Part shown: positions 24,942 to 37,809 of the stretch, piece after piece
Position numbering within the stretch: the stretch's first letter is position 1
How the letters are laid out: each line of letters begins with the position of its first letter
Origin: Magnolia sinica
Taxonomy: Eukaryota > Streptophyta > Magnoliopsida > Magnoliales > Magnoliaceae
Reading direction: 5' to 3'
Length of the DNA stretch: 64,000 bases
Assembly: GCF_029962835.1 (NCBI RefSeq)
Contig: NC_080588.1
Coordinates: forward strand, 62,644,001-62,708,000
Notes under the pieces: model-generated
Told to the model about the DNA's origin: nothing
What the model saw: the letters and a program-made list of their open reading frames with translations, nothing else
Database searches by the model: none
Program-made: the position numbers and the translations under genes

Positions 24942-26649
24942 ATAAGCAAGTCGCCAGACTTAAAACCTTATCCAATGGCAAAGAGATCGACCCAATGCCC
25001 ATGTGCAAGGGCATTTTGGGAATATGAAATTTAGTGAGCGGGATCCAGGTGGGCGATCGATCGACCGTCGTGCGACCGGGCAGTGTTTTCTTACAAGAAA
25101 TTTCAAAATCACGAGCATTGATATTTTACACGATTTCTGTTAGTTGAACTAGCTTGCTTGAGCTTGAATGTGGAGTGATCCATTTCGAATTGAAAATTCA
25201 TTTCTTTTAAGGTTAAGGGCCTGTTTGGGTGTCACCTAAAATGAGACTGGTGCACATCTTGAAGACATGGTGCCGTTTGGCTCATCAGCAAAAATGAAGA
25301 CTGCAGGATGCATGGTCCTGTCAACATTGTTTATGGACAAGCAAACAGGCCCAAAAATGGAGAATCCAAGCCTGTTGAATTCAGTTACAAATAAGAGAAC
25401 CAAACGATTACTGAAGATGGACGGTTGGTTCTTCATTCAATGGAAGGCCCCAAAGTAAACAAGGGTTGTCATATTCCGTTCTTCATTGCAGAATCCAAAT
25501 GAATTTACTTCTCTGAGCCCCTCTTTTTCAGAACAGTTATGATGCTCTTTTTATATATTCATTGCTTGTTATTTTGATCTGAGAGCGCCTGACTTCTTTT
25601 GCTCCAATTGGTCGGCAGGCGATCATGTACCGTTCGATCTTAACCCATCTGTCCACCCAATTGAAATTCAAATGCGCCATAGAGATTCCCGCCCACCATG
25701 AATAGATGGTTGAGAGCCGTCGTAAAATGAGTGTTGTTGCTGCCATATGAGTATACGATAATTGATTTTTCAACATTGTTCGGAGAAGTTGTAAATATTG
25801 CATTTTGGAATTTGAAAATATCAGCATTGGAACAGATAATTGTATTAGATGAATGGCCATGATTATGCTGAAATAAACAAGAGAATGTTTCTAGCGACGT
25901 CGGTCGCACGTGTCTAATTATACAGCACCTAACAGTTCCAAACCCAATTCAGACAATTTAAGAGAAATATGGCTTTTCATTGATACGTCCTTTGATTCCA
26001 TTTTGCTTTCATGATTTGTCCTTGAAACTAAGCATCTTTCCCCATCTTTTTCAAGGATGATGTGATGATTTTGTCATTGTTTTCAGCTAATGGACCATCT
26101 TAGCTACAACGATTGGAGATGGAACCGAATTCACCCAAAATGATGATATTGTGATAAGTCAAATTATTATTATTTTTAATATGTTTTCATGATTGTGTGG
26201 ATTGGAACCAACTTCCGAAAAGCAAATTTCCAAAGTAAACTACAGTTAGCTGATAGAATTTAGAAAGAAACAAATAGAAACATTATATTACAAGAATAGG
26301 AAAGCTTATACATTATAAAGCCTATCTTATCATGAAACTAATGAAAATAAAGAAGTAAAATGTAATCTAAACTGTAAATGTGGGACCCACCTTTTTTGGT
26401 GATCCAGGTCGTTGATATGAAGTACCATAGGTGGATGGAGGTAACCCAAAGATCCGTTCTATGGAATGGTCCTAACCAGAAGATAGGTCTGTAAAAACAC
26501 TTCCTTCAATGGAGCTAGCTTTTGTTCAAGCCCAAAAATAGTAGCTACACGTGTGCTGCAGACACACGTGAGTATTACAGGGGACCTCTTGTCTATCACG
26601 TTTAAGGAACCATTACAAGGAATCCTATATCTACTTTATTTGGGTGTTC
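24942..26649. other. Gene-free interval
   Basis: No convincing gene. Contains a small MITE-like unit at 25217-25352 and a cacgtgtgctgcagacacacgtg-type near-palindrome around 26550-26570. Confidence 0.45.
25217..25352. mobile_element. Possible small MITE with gggcctgtttg ends
   Basis: Starts gggcctgtttg and ends caaacaggccc, exact 11-bp inverted ends of a kind common in plant hAT/PIF MITEs. No TSD could be confirmed, so this remains tentative. Confidence 0.4.
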
Positions 26650-27145
26650 ATGGTCTTGTTGGAATTTAAGAATGGGCGGTGGCTACATTAGCAAGGTCCT
26701 CAAACCTTTTAAATAGCACATGTGGTGACCTATCACGGATCTGAACCAGTCATTCATTCACACAATTAATTAGGAGCATTACATGGTGCAAGAATCATGC
26801 AGCTGGTACGATGATCCTAACCCTTTGAATGAGGCCAATTTGTTTCAACCGTTCATTGTTTGGTTAAAATCACAAATGATAGTGTTACATTAGAATATAA
26901 GAAATGCAAAGTGGGAATTATTTACTAGATGTCTCGAGACGATGGTTGGACCTATTTTGTTTCTCCGGTCTATCTTGACTGTCCACTTTCATGCTTTTGA
27001 TTGGAATCTTATAATCACCTGTTTTCCATGATTTTTACACCATGGCTTGCTCAAGTTGTATGAATGAATGAATGGTTCAAATCTATAATAAATCAACCAT
27101 GTGTCATTTAAAAGGTTTGGGAACATTAGCAAAACCCTTTTTAAG
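26650..27145. mobile_element. Palindromic element, family 2 (copy 1)
   Basis: The left half (cattagcaaggtcctcaaacc, 26688 region) and the right half (aaaggtttgggaacattagc, to 27131) are inverted, as are the attcattcattca pieces. The internal phrase cctaaccctttgaatgagg is shared in reverse complement with the element at 46300-46845. No coding capacity. Confidence 0.55.
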
Positions 27146-28573
27146 AAATATATATGTTATGGGGTATATTACAAGTTCTTCGTAGTGTATGTATGACATT
27201 TTACCTGTCTAGCAAGATTGTCCCACCATGAAAATCAGGCACCTCAAAAGTCAAGTAGATCGAACTATCAGGTGGGGCACATCATATAAAACAATAAATA
27301 TTTAACCACCGCCCAAAAATCTCAACATTCAGATAGGCTGCATCTAATGGATAACCCCTCATCACATCCTCATAAATTTCCTCATTAATGTCAAAATAAA
27401 TGATAACTACTTAACACCAAGAAAGACAACACTTTTGTTCCGGGTCGTTTTCGCTGTTTGTATCTTCCAAAATACCAGTCATGAACGTGTGTGACTCAAA
27501 ACCAAACACGTTCTCCTCTTCCCAAATGCAATAATTTCCATTTTTCTAAAATAGAAAAAGGAAAAAAAGGTGCCTTTTTTTCCCCACAATAGTCCATTTA
27601 TTAGATGTTCTTGCAACATTTTTTAACTGAAGGAGTTGTGGGGCCTCCAACATGAATGCATTCTGATAGACATTCAGCCCATGAAACACATACACACACA
27701 TGATGCAGAGCATTTTGCAATGTCTGGTTGTTAGTCTTGAGACTTGAAACTTCATTAGATTAGTATAAATCTTGATTTTTGGGGTGTAAGAGAGGAACAA
27801 GAGAGAGGGATTCCTGGTCACAGACACATGATATGTTAGATGTAGCTACAACAGTAAATAAAATATTGCATGGGGACATGTCTCATACTAACAAGTAAAA
27901 CAAAACGCAATATTCTTAAGAGTTGCTACCAAACAGGCCTCCATGCAAAAACAAATTTTAAAAATAAAAAACTCTAAATCTACTTCAATTCCCATCACTT
28001 ATTATTATGGGTACCCATCACTAGATGACAAAAAGGGTGGGGGGATCATTGCATGCATACATTTATACCCATGACTAGATGGTAAGTATTATGAAGAACT
28101 TTATGGTGTTGAGGCACATGATACGGTGACATGGGACCGTTATTCGGTGGTCCACGCCATTGAATTGATCAGTTCAAGGATGGATTGGGGACACCCAAAA
28201 AATGTCATGGATTGTCAGATCCTAGATCGTAGATCATTGGCCTATTTCTACTTAATGTTGAATATTTTGTAATTTTTTCTTAATCGTTGAAGGGATCAAT
28301 CTTGTGGTAGGTGGTTTTCGGAGGATGGCCCAACCAGGAACTAGCCAATCAGATGAACGGTGTGGATCGCCGAACAGAGGCGTCGCTTATGTGGAATTCA
28401 TGTGCCACAGAGAAGTATACATTTGCTGAGAGAGAGATATAGAGAGAAGTCCCCACACACAAAAACAATTCCTAGCAATCTTCAGATTCTCTCTATTTTA
28501 ACTGCTGCTGTCTGCTATCAATTACAGGTTTGCCTGGACTCTAGGTGACTTGCACCTCAGCAAAAACCTTATT

Positions 28574-28577
<4 letters not shown>
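27146..28577. other. Upstream region of the DUF4378 gene, no gene seen
   Basis: AT-rich, with no supported coding region. Anything regulating the DUF4378 gene should lie here, but no TATA box at a convincing distance can be singled out because the transcription start is unknown. Confidence 0.4.

Positions 28578-28617
<40 letters not shown>
28578..28617. repeat. (CT)n tract in the presumed 5' UTR
   Basis: Twenty CT dinucleotides about 180 bp upstream of the chosen ATG. Pyrimidine-rich tracts near transcription starts are common in plant genes. It reads as Ser-Leu repeats if the upstream frame is translated, which argues against the upstream start. Confidence 0.9.
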
Positions 28618-28622
<5 letters not shown>

Positions 28623-28793
28623 TCCATCTCCAACCTTCTCTCTCCCTCTGATCAGTCTCACACTGACAGATATGCTTTGTCTATCCCCATTAATACTCTT
28701 CAACTTCACCTTCACCTTCTCTCCCCACTGCTTAAATTTCACAACCCTTATCTTCTCTTTCAACTCCCTCAAAGCCTTCAGATTGCTGGTCTA

Positions 28794-30084
28794 ATGGCCT
28801 CCTCTCATACTAAACCAGCCCCAATTAGGCGGCTTTCCGATCTCCTCGAAGAGCAACAAGAGCCTTTTCTTCTAGATGTCTACCTTCTAGAGAAAGGCTA
28901 CTCCAAGAAGATCTATAACTCAGATGCTAGAAACCAGTCCTGGATCGGTGACTCTTGCAAAAAACTGCTGAGGTTGAGCAGAGAAGGAATCAATACTTCT
29001 AAGCTACTGAAATCAGCACTTAAAAATCTTATTTTCGACCGGAATACGTCGAATTGTGATCGGAAACCTTCTGGTAGTGGAAGATTTAGTCTTTATAGTT
29101 ATGATTCTGATAAGGATAAAAAGACCCAAGTCATGGAATTGGATCGAGTTTCATCAGCTTGCAGTGGAAGGGCACGCAGTTCATGTCCTGATGGCAATGT
29201 CATCTTCTCTTCTGCAGAGAATTTTAGACCTTTAGAACTTTACAACTTTAAAAAACAGGTTAGAAATGCTCCTGTTTCTGTATTTATCTTTCTGTTCTAA
29301 TGCATTCAACGTAATCTTCTAGAAATTCATGGAGTTTGGCTGTGCTGACAAACCCAACAGGCTGCTGCAGATAGAAAACTTCAATGGGGATGCATGGAAG
29401 ACTGCAAGCAATTCAGCCCTGTGTCAGTACTAGAACCACCATCTGATGAAGGGTCTCCAGGCCACAATCACAGTAAGCTTTTCCAAAGCTCAATCCACTC
29501 ATATATACTGTAACTTGGAGTATATGTTCCATCCCAACCCCTTCTATTCTTATGATCCTTACTGAAATTTCAGTTTCTTGATTTCTCTTTTTAATAAAAC
29601 AGTGGAATTCTGCCCAAGAACAGGCAATGGAGAAAATCCATATGCTCTGAATTTCAATATACACAATGAAGCATCGGAAGAAGCGATTCTATCAGCATCT
29701 CTATGGGATCTTCTTGGGGATGGTTCTTCTCAGCATTTGAAGAGCAAAAGGGTATTGCAGCAGACAAAGCAGCTTTTATTTGATTGTGTGAGAGAAGTGA
29801 TAGAAAGCCATGCAAGAAAGGAAAGAAGCAATGAATGTATTGGGCCTGAAAAGCTTGGGAAAATTGTCTGTGATCAGATCATTTCATGGGGAAAACAAGG
29901 TGGGAATGAAACAAACATAACTCAAATGCTAGAAACTGATTTTTCAGAGAATGGAAAGCAATGGAAGCATTTCCAACCACAGATCAAAGAGATTGGGAAT
30001 GGGATAGGAGACGCAATTTTTTATGAGATTAGAGATGAAATTGTTTCAGATATGCTTGACCTTTTTGTATTAGAGAGATGTTGA
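28794..30084 (+). CDS. DUF4378-domain protein (TRM-like), three exons
   Basis: This is the only convincing host gene. Proposed exons are 28794-29258, 29361-29472 and 29603-30084, with GT/AG introns in phases 0 and 1, giving 352 residues. The N-terminus carries QEPFLLDVYLLEKGY (about residues 22-36). Exon 2 encodes FSPVSVLEPPSDEGSP, a hallmark of plant DUF4378 proteins. Exon 3 carries a C-terminal DUF4378-like block ending in IGNGIGDAIFYEIRDEIVSDML-type sequence. Members of this family include TONNEAU1-recruiting proteins linked to microtubule organisation; function here is by family only. The start was chosen for its ATGGC context; the frame is open upstream to 28545 but through CT repeats. 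An alternative acceptor at 29371 would shift the frame. No defects seen. Confidence 0.85.
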
Positions 30085-31640
30085 TGTATGTTGACGTTAT
30101 ACTAATACAAAACTAGTTAATACTATCATCTTCTTTGTTTGTTTTTATTTTTTTTTTACTTTGTATTGAAGAAATGGGAGATTTACTGATTTGGGTAGTT
30201 TCCTATTTCTTGAGAAATTTTGAGAGAATCTGTATGGCAGATCCAAGAAAAAAAAAAGAAAGAAAAAGAAGCAGTCCCACCATGCTACATTGCACAGGAA
30301 GAGCCTAGCTAAAATCTAACTTTTAGAGGTTTTTACATATAGCACACTTATTTTTTAGATGGGTGTAAAACAACATTCAACCATTGGAAGGAGGTAGATT
30401 TCCTCATATGTGGCATTTTCAGCCATTTGTGAAAGTAAAAGCAATTGTGGAAATTGGTTTTCTTTCCACAGTTTTCCTTTTTAAAAAAATGGTGTACTTC
30501 CATTTTCCAAAAAAAAAAAAAACACAAAAGCTTGAAAAATGAAGATTTCAGTACAGATCTTACTTTTTTACCATTGATATTTCTGTATCTCCTGATATTA
30601 AAGATTCTTTTCTACAGGTTTCTATTTTCGTACTATTTGATTTCTACCAATGCAAACCGGTGGCTAAAGACAAATAACACCCTTCCTAATGCATTTTTCC
30701 AAATAAGAAATTCTGCTTTTAATATTATGCAAAAAAGGAAGCAGGTAGGTAAGATCTGTAAGCAAAATGCGATGGAGCAATGTCATAGCTGTTATGTATG
30801 ACATTTAATCACAAAGAAAAGGACCTTTTTACCCTTGGTTTTGGTAGATGGTAGGGTCGGGGATTGGGAGAAAATAGAGAAAAGAAGTTAGGATTAGGTT
30901 TGGGGTATTGGAGATTTGGGAGTGGTTATATTGTCATTTTTCTAAAAATATTTTGCTAATTTAATAATGTTAGCTTGTCCTTTTAAAGATTTAATGGGAG
31001 GATGATTTTCATTTTCACCATATTTGAAAATTGAAAGTGGTGTTATTTGAGAAAACACAAAGGGAGGGTGTTATTATGTTTAGACCAAAAAGGAAGGGGC
31101 TCTATGTCAAAATCCTTAAATTTTATTTAGTAGGATCATTGATCCTGTGTGTTGGCGTAAATGCATGCCAATCTGGCAGCCGAAATCATGGAGGCCACTG
31201 TGGATGGGTCTTTTATGAAATATCACTTTCATTGGACAATCTTTACCATCGGTTTTCACCCAATGAATTTGGACGGCTGACCTTTTCTTATGGACAGTCA
31301 GGATTGTCCATTGATGTGATTTTTGAGCCACCCTTCACTCACAATGGGGCCCAAGAGCTTGATAATCTGGGCGGGCAGGCATATCTGCCACGTGTACATG
31401 TTTGGGATATATCAGTGACTGGAGGTATGGAAATATGTGCCTTTTGCGTAAAACTGTAATTATAAGGCGTTAAAATGTAATATATACAATGTAAAAATGT
31501 AAATTTTATTTCTTATTGCCATATGACTTCAATCACACGCTAGAGTATAATAAACTGGCAGAAAGAAAGGACGGCACAGGTCCAAAATTTAGGTGGACCA
31601 CCTGTTGTACCATATTTCTAAAAATTCAATTGGAGAGGAC
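30085..31640. other. Downstream gene-free interval
   Basis: Presumed 3' UTR of the DUF4378 gene at its left end, then AT-rich sequence. The 142-codon open frame at 31031-31459 has no recognised domain and looks like repeat-derived sequence. Confidence 0.45.
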
Positions 31641-32560
31641 AGGTGTTATGTAATAAAAAGATATTTTTGGCTAAAGTTCTCCTATGTTTCTTGGAGTATT
31701 TTTACTTAATCATAGCTCACATGATGACAAAATAGGGAGCAATTGGTAGGAATTTGAATGCAAACTAGGCAGTTTACCAAGCAACAGATAACCATCCAGG
31801 ATGTCGAGAAAGCGACCAATATTAATCTAGGAGATTGATCAAGCAGTTGATGGTCATCTAAAGCTTAATTAAGCGGTTAATATTCATCTAAGAGGTCGAT
31901 CAAGCGGTCGACAATCATATCGGGGCTCGATCAAGCAGTCGATATTCATTTAGGAGCTCGATTAAGCGACCGAGTAGATTGTGGTTGAGTTAACAATGAG
32001 ACTTGAAGCGGTTAATACGACAGGTGATAATGAAGTATTTATAAGATTGTGTAGTGCTGAATATTATAACAACTGTTAGAACGTGGGAAGTATCCAAAAA
32101 ACCAAGTATTATTAAATGGTTATAACAACTGCTAGAATGTGGGAATGATCAAGATAATCAGATTAAGGCTATAAATAGAAAAGAAATATAACAGGAAGAT
32201 CTCGTCTCATACCTATCTAATCAAATCAAATATTATCTTTCAATTATCGATCATTTTTATATTTCATAGTGTAATCACTTTACTTTCATTGTCAAGCAAA
32301 TTACATTTCTTAGCATAATTTTTTACTTTTAGCCTATTGTTTACATTCCGTTGTGTATCCCGTAGAGTTAATCAAGTAGCTGATAATCTTAGCTGTAATT
32401 TAAGGCTACGCTCGCACGCTGGACTCAATTCTTCACTTAGAGAAGTGTTTTTGCCATCGTTTTCTACGACCGACTAAAAGAATTTCTTCCTCATTTCACT
32501 TTATCTATATTGAAATGTTCTTTCGTATAAAAGACAAATATGTAACCCATCATCAGAAGA
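31641..32560 (+). other. LTR-like remnant with TATA box and short tandem repeats
   Basis: A TATA box (ctataaatag, 32169-32178) is followed by AT-rich and pyrimidine-rich sequence, then aaggctacgctcgcacgctgg near 32402, an arrangement like an LTR promoter with R/U5. Upstream, 31800-31980 holds about four diverged copies of a roughly 42-bp unit (gatcaagcggtcgatattcat). No LTR border or TSD was found. Confidence 0.4.
31800..31980. repeat. About 42-bp degenerate tandem repeat
   Basis: Four to five copies built around atcaagcggtcgat and cattcatctaggagctcg. They are similar in word content to the 8450-8885 minisatellite. Confidence 0.6.
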
Positions 32561-34499
32561 TGAACCTCGCCCTTTGAATATTAGTACTTGTGGTCATAGC
32601 CATTCGATTTGAATTGAGTCTCAAATCCAATTCTGCTACGCCTACACACATACAGTTGGAAACCGATCACCAACAGCATTTGACAAGAAATTGCGAGAAT
32701 GGTGTTGGGAGTCCATCCTCATGGGGAGGTGGACCCACACATATGGGCATAAGTTATGTTATCTTTGACAGATGTGTGTGAGGGGTATTCTGGCCTTTTG
32801 GCCAATCAAAGTAAAATGAGAGAAAAAAAATGACTTTTGCTTGGATACAATATTGTAATAATTTTGGGGTTTTTTTTTGCCCCTCGAAGAAAAAGAAGAA
32901 TGGAGAAGGGGTTTCGTATAAGCCAAGGAAAAAATCTTTATATTACCGAAATCTTTCACATTCAGGTTCGTGAGGGCTCATCTACAACATCGGCTTTTTT
33001 AATTGTTTTCTCCAAAGGTTGTGTTGCGGGTTTTTATAATTCTTAGTTAATGAGAAATTATTTTTCTTTCATGTTACTTATAATCCATTTTTGGGTTAAG
33101 TATTTATATATATATATAAAGTCTTTTGATAATTATACTCTCATTATTTCTATTATAGTGGATTTGTCCTAGATTAAATCTCATGCTTTTTCTCTCCACA
33201 TTTTTCCATGTAAAATTAATTTGCACGTAGGATGAAAAAGGTGTGTAATTTGTCAAAAACACTTACCATTATTTATTTTTACAATTCCTTCATAATTTAT
33301 GTCTTCCTTCCGTTGCTGGAAATAATTTTATAAACAATTTTCCATTCTCACTTTTTTTGCCATCCGAGTTTTAGATTTACCTCATTTTTGAACTACCAGC
33401 GTGGTTTGAAAATTTGATGGAGTGGATTTCTCACTGACATTATATTAAGGCCCACATAGCTTCTATTAACTATTAATTATTTGATCAATGCTCATAAACA
33501 TAGACGGTTGAGATCATTTACACAAAAAATAAGTCTGATAAAAAATCTGTTCCATTTATTTATTTAGGGAATATCAGGATTGCTTATGATTATAAATTTG
33601 TTATGCGTTGAAAAAGGATGGCTACAGAAAATATGGCCAACTTAACGATGGATTAAATTATCGGTGGTAGCCTATGCCACGTGTCCTGAAGTTAAGGAAC
33701 AACTTCAGATCTGCCGTTGGGAACCGTTCGAGTGAACCGATGCAACTGGGAGAGCATGGAAAGTCTCTATAAATAAAAGTGCACCAAAACTCATGTGTAC
33801 GACCTATCCCTCTGATCAGATAAGTGTCCATGCCCATTGATCCAGTCCGTCCAATTGACGGATCACGGATCATAGACTAAAATTCAGACCGATTAGATGT
33901 TCCTAGCTATCCAATCAGCGAGGATCCTCCACTCCGGTTCAAAGATCATGAACATTTGTTTGTTGGGTGCAACGCCGATAGGACAATCCTATCATTCCAA
34001 TATGTGGCTTGTATATGGACGGTTAAGAAGAGAAATAAAAGCAACGGTCCTCATTCAAGTGGAAGTAGGGCCAACACTCGTGGCTAGTGTCTTTCAAGAT
34101 GTCAATTTTTTTAGGTATGGTCCATCCAAGAGAAGGCCTAACAGGGCAATGGTCTGGATTAGTGAATCATGGACCCCAATTGTCAAGACTGAATACCCGA
34201 GGACACTTCTGATCCACATACTCGGGTCGAGGACTCAATAATTCATCTAAATCAACATCTTGCAAGAATATATCGAATAGTGTCGTAAGCCGTGAACTGA
34301 AAGGTGATAATTGTCCATTCCGAGTGAGATCCATCCACGTTGAAGGACAGATAAACGGTCTGGATCACTCGCTATACGAGCTTAAAAGATATACTGGGCC
34401 GAGGATGACAATATCTCTACAGTGCTCATAAGGAAATTATATGAACCTCACCTGAAGATATCAACACTATACTCGCATTTTAAGTTTTTTTTTTTCAAG
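32561..34499. other. Gene-free interval
   Basis: AT-rich left half, and a right half with phrases such as caatggtctggattagtgaatc (near 34149) that belong to the palindromic family seen at 34500-34745 and 52457-52702. No coding region supported. Confidence 0.45.
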
Positions 34500-34745
34500 T
34501 GTGTACCATGGTTCAGTGATCCAAGCCGTTGATCTGATGATTCCCACCAAGGATGGACCCTGGAACGGGTCATCTCCCAAAAATATATCAGATGGGGAGA
34601 TCATGTCTAACAATCTTGGGTTTTTTTTTTTTCAATTGAACGTGGACCGTTGCTATGTTTCAGGCCACCAAGTGAAAGGTTAGGATTGTCACATCGATGA
34701 GATCTTTGGTTCATCGTCCATGATGCCCGGGAACCATGGGCCCAC
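34500..34745. mobile_element. Palindromic element, family 3 (copy 1)
   Basis: Left end accatggttcagtgatcc and right end cccgggaaccatgggccca are inverted. The internal phrase ccgttgatctgatgattcc is shared with 52457-52702. Small and non-coding. No TSD confirmed. Confidence 0.5.
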
Positions 34746-35508
34746 TTTTAGAGTATTGTGATCTGAAAATCCGAGCAATATGTGGATATCCTCGGGGATT
34801 GGGTCGATAACACTTTTGGCAATGTAGACAACTCTCTCTCTCTGGCATTAAATGGCAAAGCTGAGTATGTAAGCGGCACACGTGGGGCTCGCCCAAGTAG
34901 AGATACTAGCCATGGTTTAATAGTTTCGTACAGCCAGTTGTTCGTGAGAAGGAATGGTGGGTGGGCCCCACCACGGATTTCTATTCTCCATGAGCTAAAA
35001 GCTGCATGGGCTGATTGATGCCCTATGGATTTCTATTCTCCATGAGTCAATGGTCCACATTCATTCGGTAAAAGGTTAGTTATAATCGGATAATTAGGAT
35101 TTTCTTATCAGTTACAAACTTTTACAGCTCATAGAATGTTGGGATTCATCAGATGGATCGACCGGATCGTCAGGCTCATAATCACTATGTAGAACGCGGA
35201 TAGGATGAACTCAGTACATCCGTCCGGCTACTCGTACTGGAAGCCATTTGTTTAATACGAATTTGTCCCCGAGAAATAATGAGAAATTTACTACTGTGGA
35301 CCTCACCTTTTTATCCAGTGGTTTTTATGAAACAAAACAAACTTAACATGCGAACTTAGACCTTCTGGTACGGACATTAAAATTGAGGACGACAATACCC
35401 CTGCTTTTTAAGTAAGGCAGGCTACGAAGATTTGGCGGCCCTCACCAACCCGATTTAATATCTTGTCCCATGGTCGAGGTTTGCTGCGAGATTGGTACAC
35501 TAGCCATA
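34746..35508. other. Gene-free interval
   Basis: Contains a short direct repeat of ggatttctattctccatgag (near 34974 and 35025). No gene seen. Confidence 0.45.
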
Positions 35509-35776
35509 GCTACGGTTATAATCCGCAGCTATAGCTCTATGGTCATTGCTCATTATTAGTTATCAATACTATCTATCATTACTTGATATTATCGATGACT
35601 TATGCTCGATACTATCAAACCATTCTTAATAATATCGAAAATTCATCCATTTTTCGAGTTTTGTTGCTAGAAAATTTGGCATTCATCTTTAATATTATCA
35701 AACTATGGTTGATATTATCGACAATCTAGGCTACGGTTATAATCCGTAGCCATAGGTCTATGGTCATTTTCTCATC
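35509..35776. repeat. AT-rich unit bounded by quasi-palindromic direct repeats
   Basis: A segment of about 50 bp containing ctacggttataatccgcag, then ctatggtcatt, occurs at both ends (35509-35558 and 35728-35776). Each copy is itself nearly palindromic. The interior has several gatattatcga words. The same ctacggttataatccgtag motif occurs in both arms of the fold-back element. Confidence 0.6.
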
Positions 35777-37127
35777 TCCTTTCCCCACAAGTACTATTAC
35801 TTTATCAACTTACTTCTTCACACCTGATGCAAAAATAAATAAATAAATAAATAAAACAAAACAAAAGAAAAAAAGAAAAAAGAAAAAAAAGAAGAGTAAA
35901 AAAGAAACAAAGAAACAAAGCATTAGAACACCATAGAGAATGCAACCTTTAATATGAAAAGTTTCAAATTTATGCCACAGAGATTTCCAATATGGAGTTT
36001 GAAGCTCTAGTTGCCTATGCAAATGGAAGAATACCAAAAAAATTACCTTTACAACAACTTTTTTGCCATCATGCATGTGTGCAACACGAACCTTTATGAG
36101 GGAAGCACTTGCTAGTGGAACAAGATCAAACTCAACAAAAATCTGTTTCATAAAAAGATTGCTTCATTCAGTTGGCAAGTTTTACACCAATTGAGCATTT
36201 AATCAATCTATAAAACTACTCTTCACAACAAAAAAAAGAAGCAAAAAAATCAAAGACAAGAACATGGAAGTTTTGGCTGTGTATTTTGGTGAGAAAGAAA
36301 TTTTAACGATGACAATCTCACGTACCCAAGATGATATGAGCAAAGAATTTAACAAACAATGAAAGAAAAAGAACAAAATTCATGTGGCATACTTCTAAGC
36401 TCTTTCATGAACATTTTACAAACTTGATCGTAAGAAGAAACTGGGCATCAATTTAGCATGGACTGTCTCATTGTCTGTACGTATTCTTGAGGAACCAAGT
36501 ATTCCTAGAAAAGAGACTAGCAACCAGAAAAGAAAATTGAAGAACATTGCATAGATTGAGCAGTTAACCACATTAAACTCACATTGAGCAGTTAACCACA
36601 TTAAACATTTGCAGAAGATATGAAGTACACAACTCAATAGAAGATCAGTTCATCAATTGTATGATTGCACTCATCATAAGAGGTGGGAAGTAGTGGATCA
36701 TGTGACTTTCTACAACACTAAAGTTGAACTTGATACTAGTTGAAAGTCTATCCATGGTTGAGTCTCACATGACAGTTGTAAATTTGGGTCCACCTCCCTA
36801 CTCAAAATTAGTGCCTACTTGTATCGCTGATATATCCTATTGAAGATATTTTTCGTTGATGTGTTGACAAATAAATATCAAATAAGGAACTATATAGTTG
36901 CATAATAGGAACATCTGAAATTTAAAGGAATGGCAAAAACAACTGATCTACTAATCATTGTAATTTTTCTCTTCAGGTTTTACAACTAATATGTTGGGTC
37001 CTCTAGAGGTCATGTTAGGCTCAGGTTGCCCTCAACCCAACCCAACCTACCCTCACTACAACTTGAGTTTGGATCAACTGGCCCAACTTGAGATGGGGTC
37101 AGGTTCACTCAGGTTGTCACAGTCTTG
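35777..37127. other. Gene-free interval
   Basis: A-rich low-complexity sequence at 35830-35930, a 26-bp tandem duplication (gagcagttaaccacattaaa, 36570-36606), and a ggttgccctcaacccaaccc stretch at 37022 that may be a decayed hAT end. No gene supported. Confidence 0.45.
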
Positions 37128-37615
37128 AACAGGGTAAACATGAAATTGAGCAGGGCAAGCATGAAATCGAGCAGGGCAAATTGGAAGTTGAGCGGGGCAA
37201 GTATGAAATTCAACGATGCAAACATGAAATTCAGCAGGGCAAACATGGAATTGAGCGGGACAAACATGAAATTGAGCGGGGCAAACATGGAATTGAGCGG
37301 GGCAAACATGAAATTGAGCGGGGCAAACTGAAAGTTGAGCGGGGCAAGTATAAAACTCAGCGGGGCAAACATGAAATTCAGCAGGGCAAACATGGAATTG
37401 AGCCGGGCAAACATGAAATTGAAGGGGCAAACATGAAATTAAGCGGGGTAAGCATGAAATTGAGCGAGGCAAACATGAAATTTAGTAGGGCAAACATGGA
37501 ATTGAGCGAGGCAAACTAGAAAATCAGCGGGGCAAACGTGAAATTGAGTGGGGCAAACATGAAATTGAGCGGGGTAAACTACAAAATCAAAGGGGTAAAC
37601 TTAACGGATAATTTC
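37128..37615. repeat. 21-bp tandem repeat array, block 1
   Basis: About 23 copies of a 21-bp unit close to gcaaacatgaaattgagcggg, with single-base and occasional length variants. Since 21 is a multiple of 3 and the unit has no stop in several frames, long open frames appear on both strands (Lys-His-Glu-Ile-Glu-Arg-Gly repeats on plus). These are most simply explained by the repeat, not by a gene. Confidence 0.9.
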
Positions 37616-37809
37616 ATGGCTTGAGCCCAAAAATCTAAACAAAACTAATGTTCAAATGGACCACACCACATGAAAATTTTGAATTGAACTTCTACTATTG
37701 ATCAAATCTTAGGGGCCACAGAAGTTTTGGATCAAGCTTGTAATTGTGTTTTTTATTAATCCATGTCTATATAATCTTATGAACATTGCGTGAGGTAAGT
37801 TAAATTCAA
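37616..37809. mobile_element. Core-module fragment between two array blocks
   Basis: Contains gcttgagcccaaaaatc, then aatggaccacaccacatg, then aggggccacagaagttttgg, i.e. the inner part of the gggcccacc core family. The left part matches 41660-41770 and the right edge (aacgacgctgtctatcatgg) matches 40697-40718. Confidence 0.6.

Noticed and set aside
28545..28793. N-terminal extension of the DUF4378 protein
   Set aside because: Would encode Ser-Leu repeats from the CT microsatellite; the downstream ATGGC start directly precedes the conserved N-terminus.
31031..31459. 142-codon open frame on the plus strand
   Set aside because: No recognisable domain, poor start context, sequence looks like local repeat; opposite-strand open frame overlaps.
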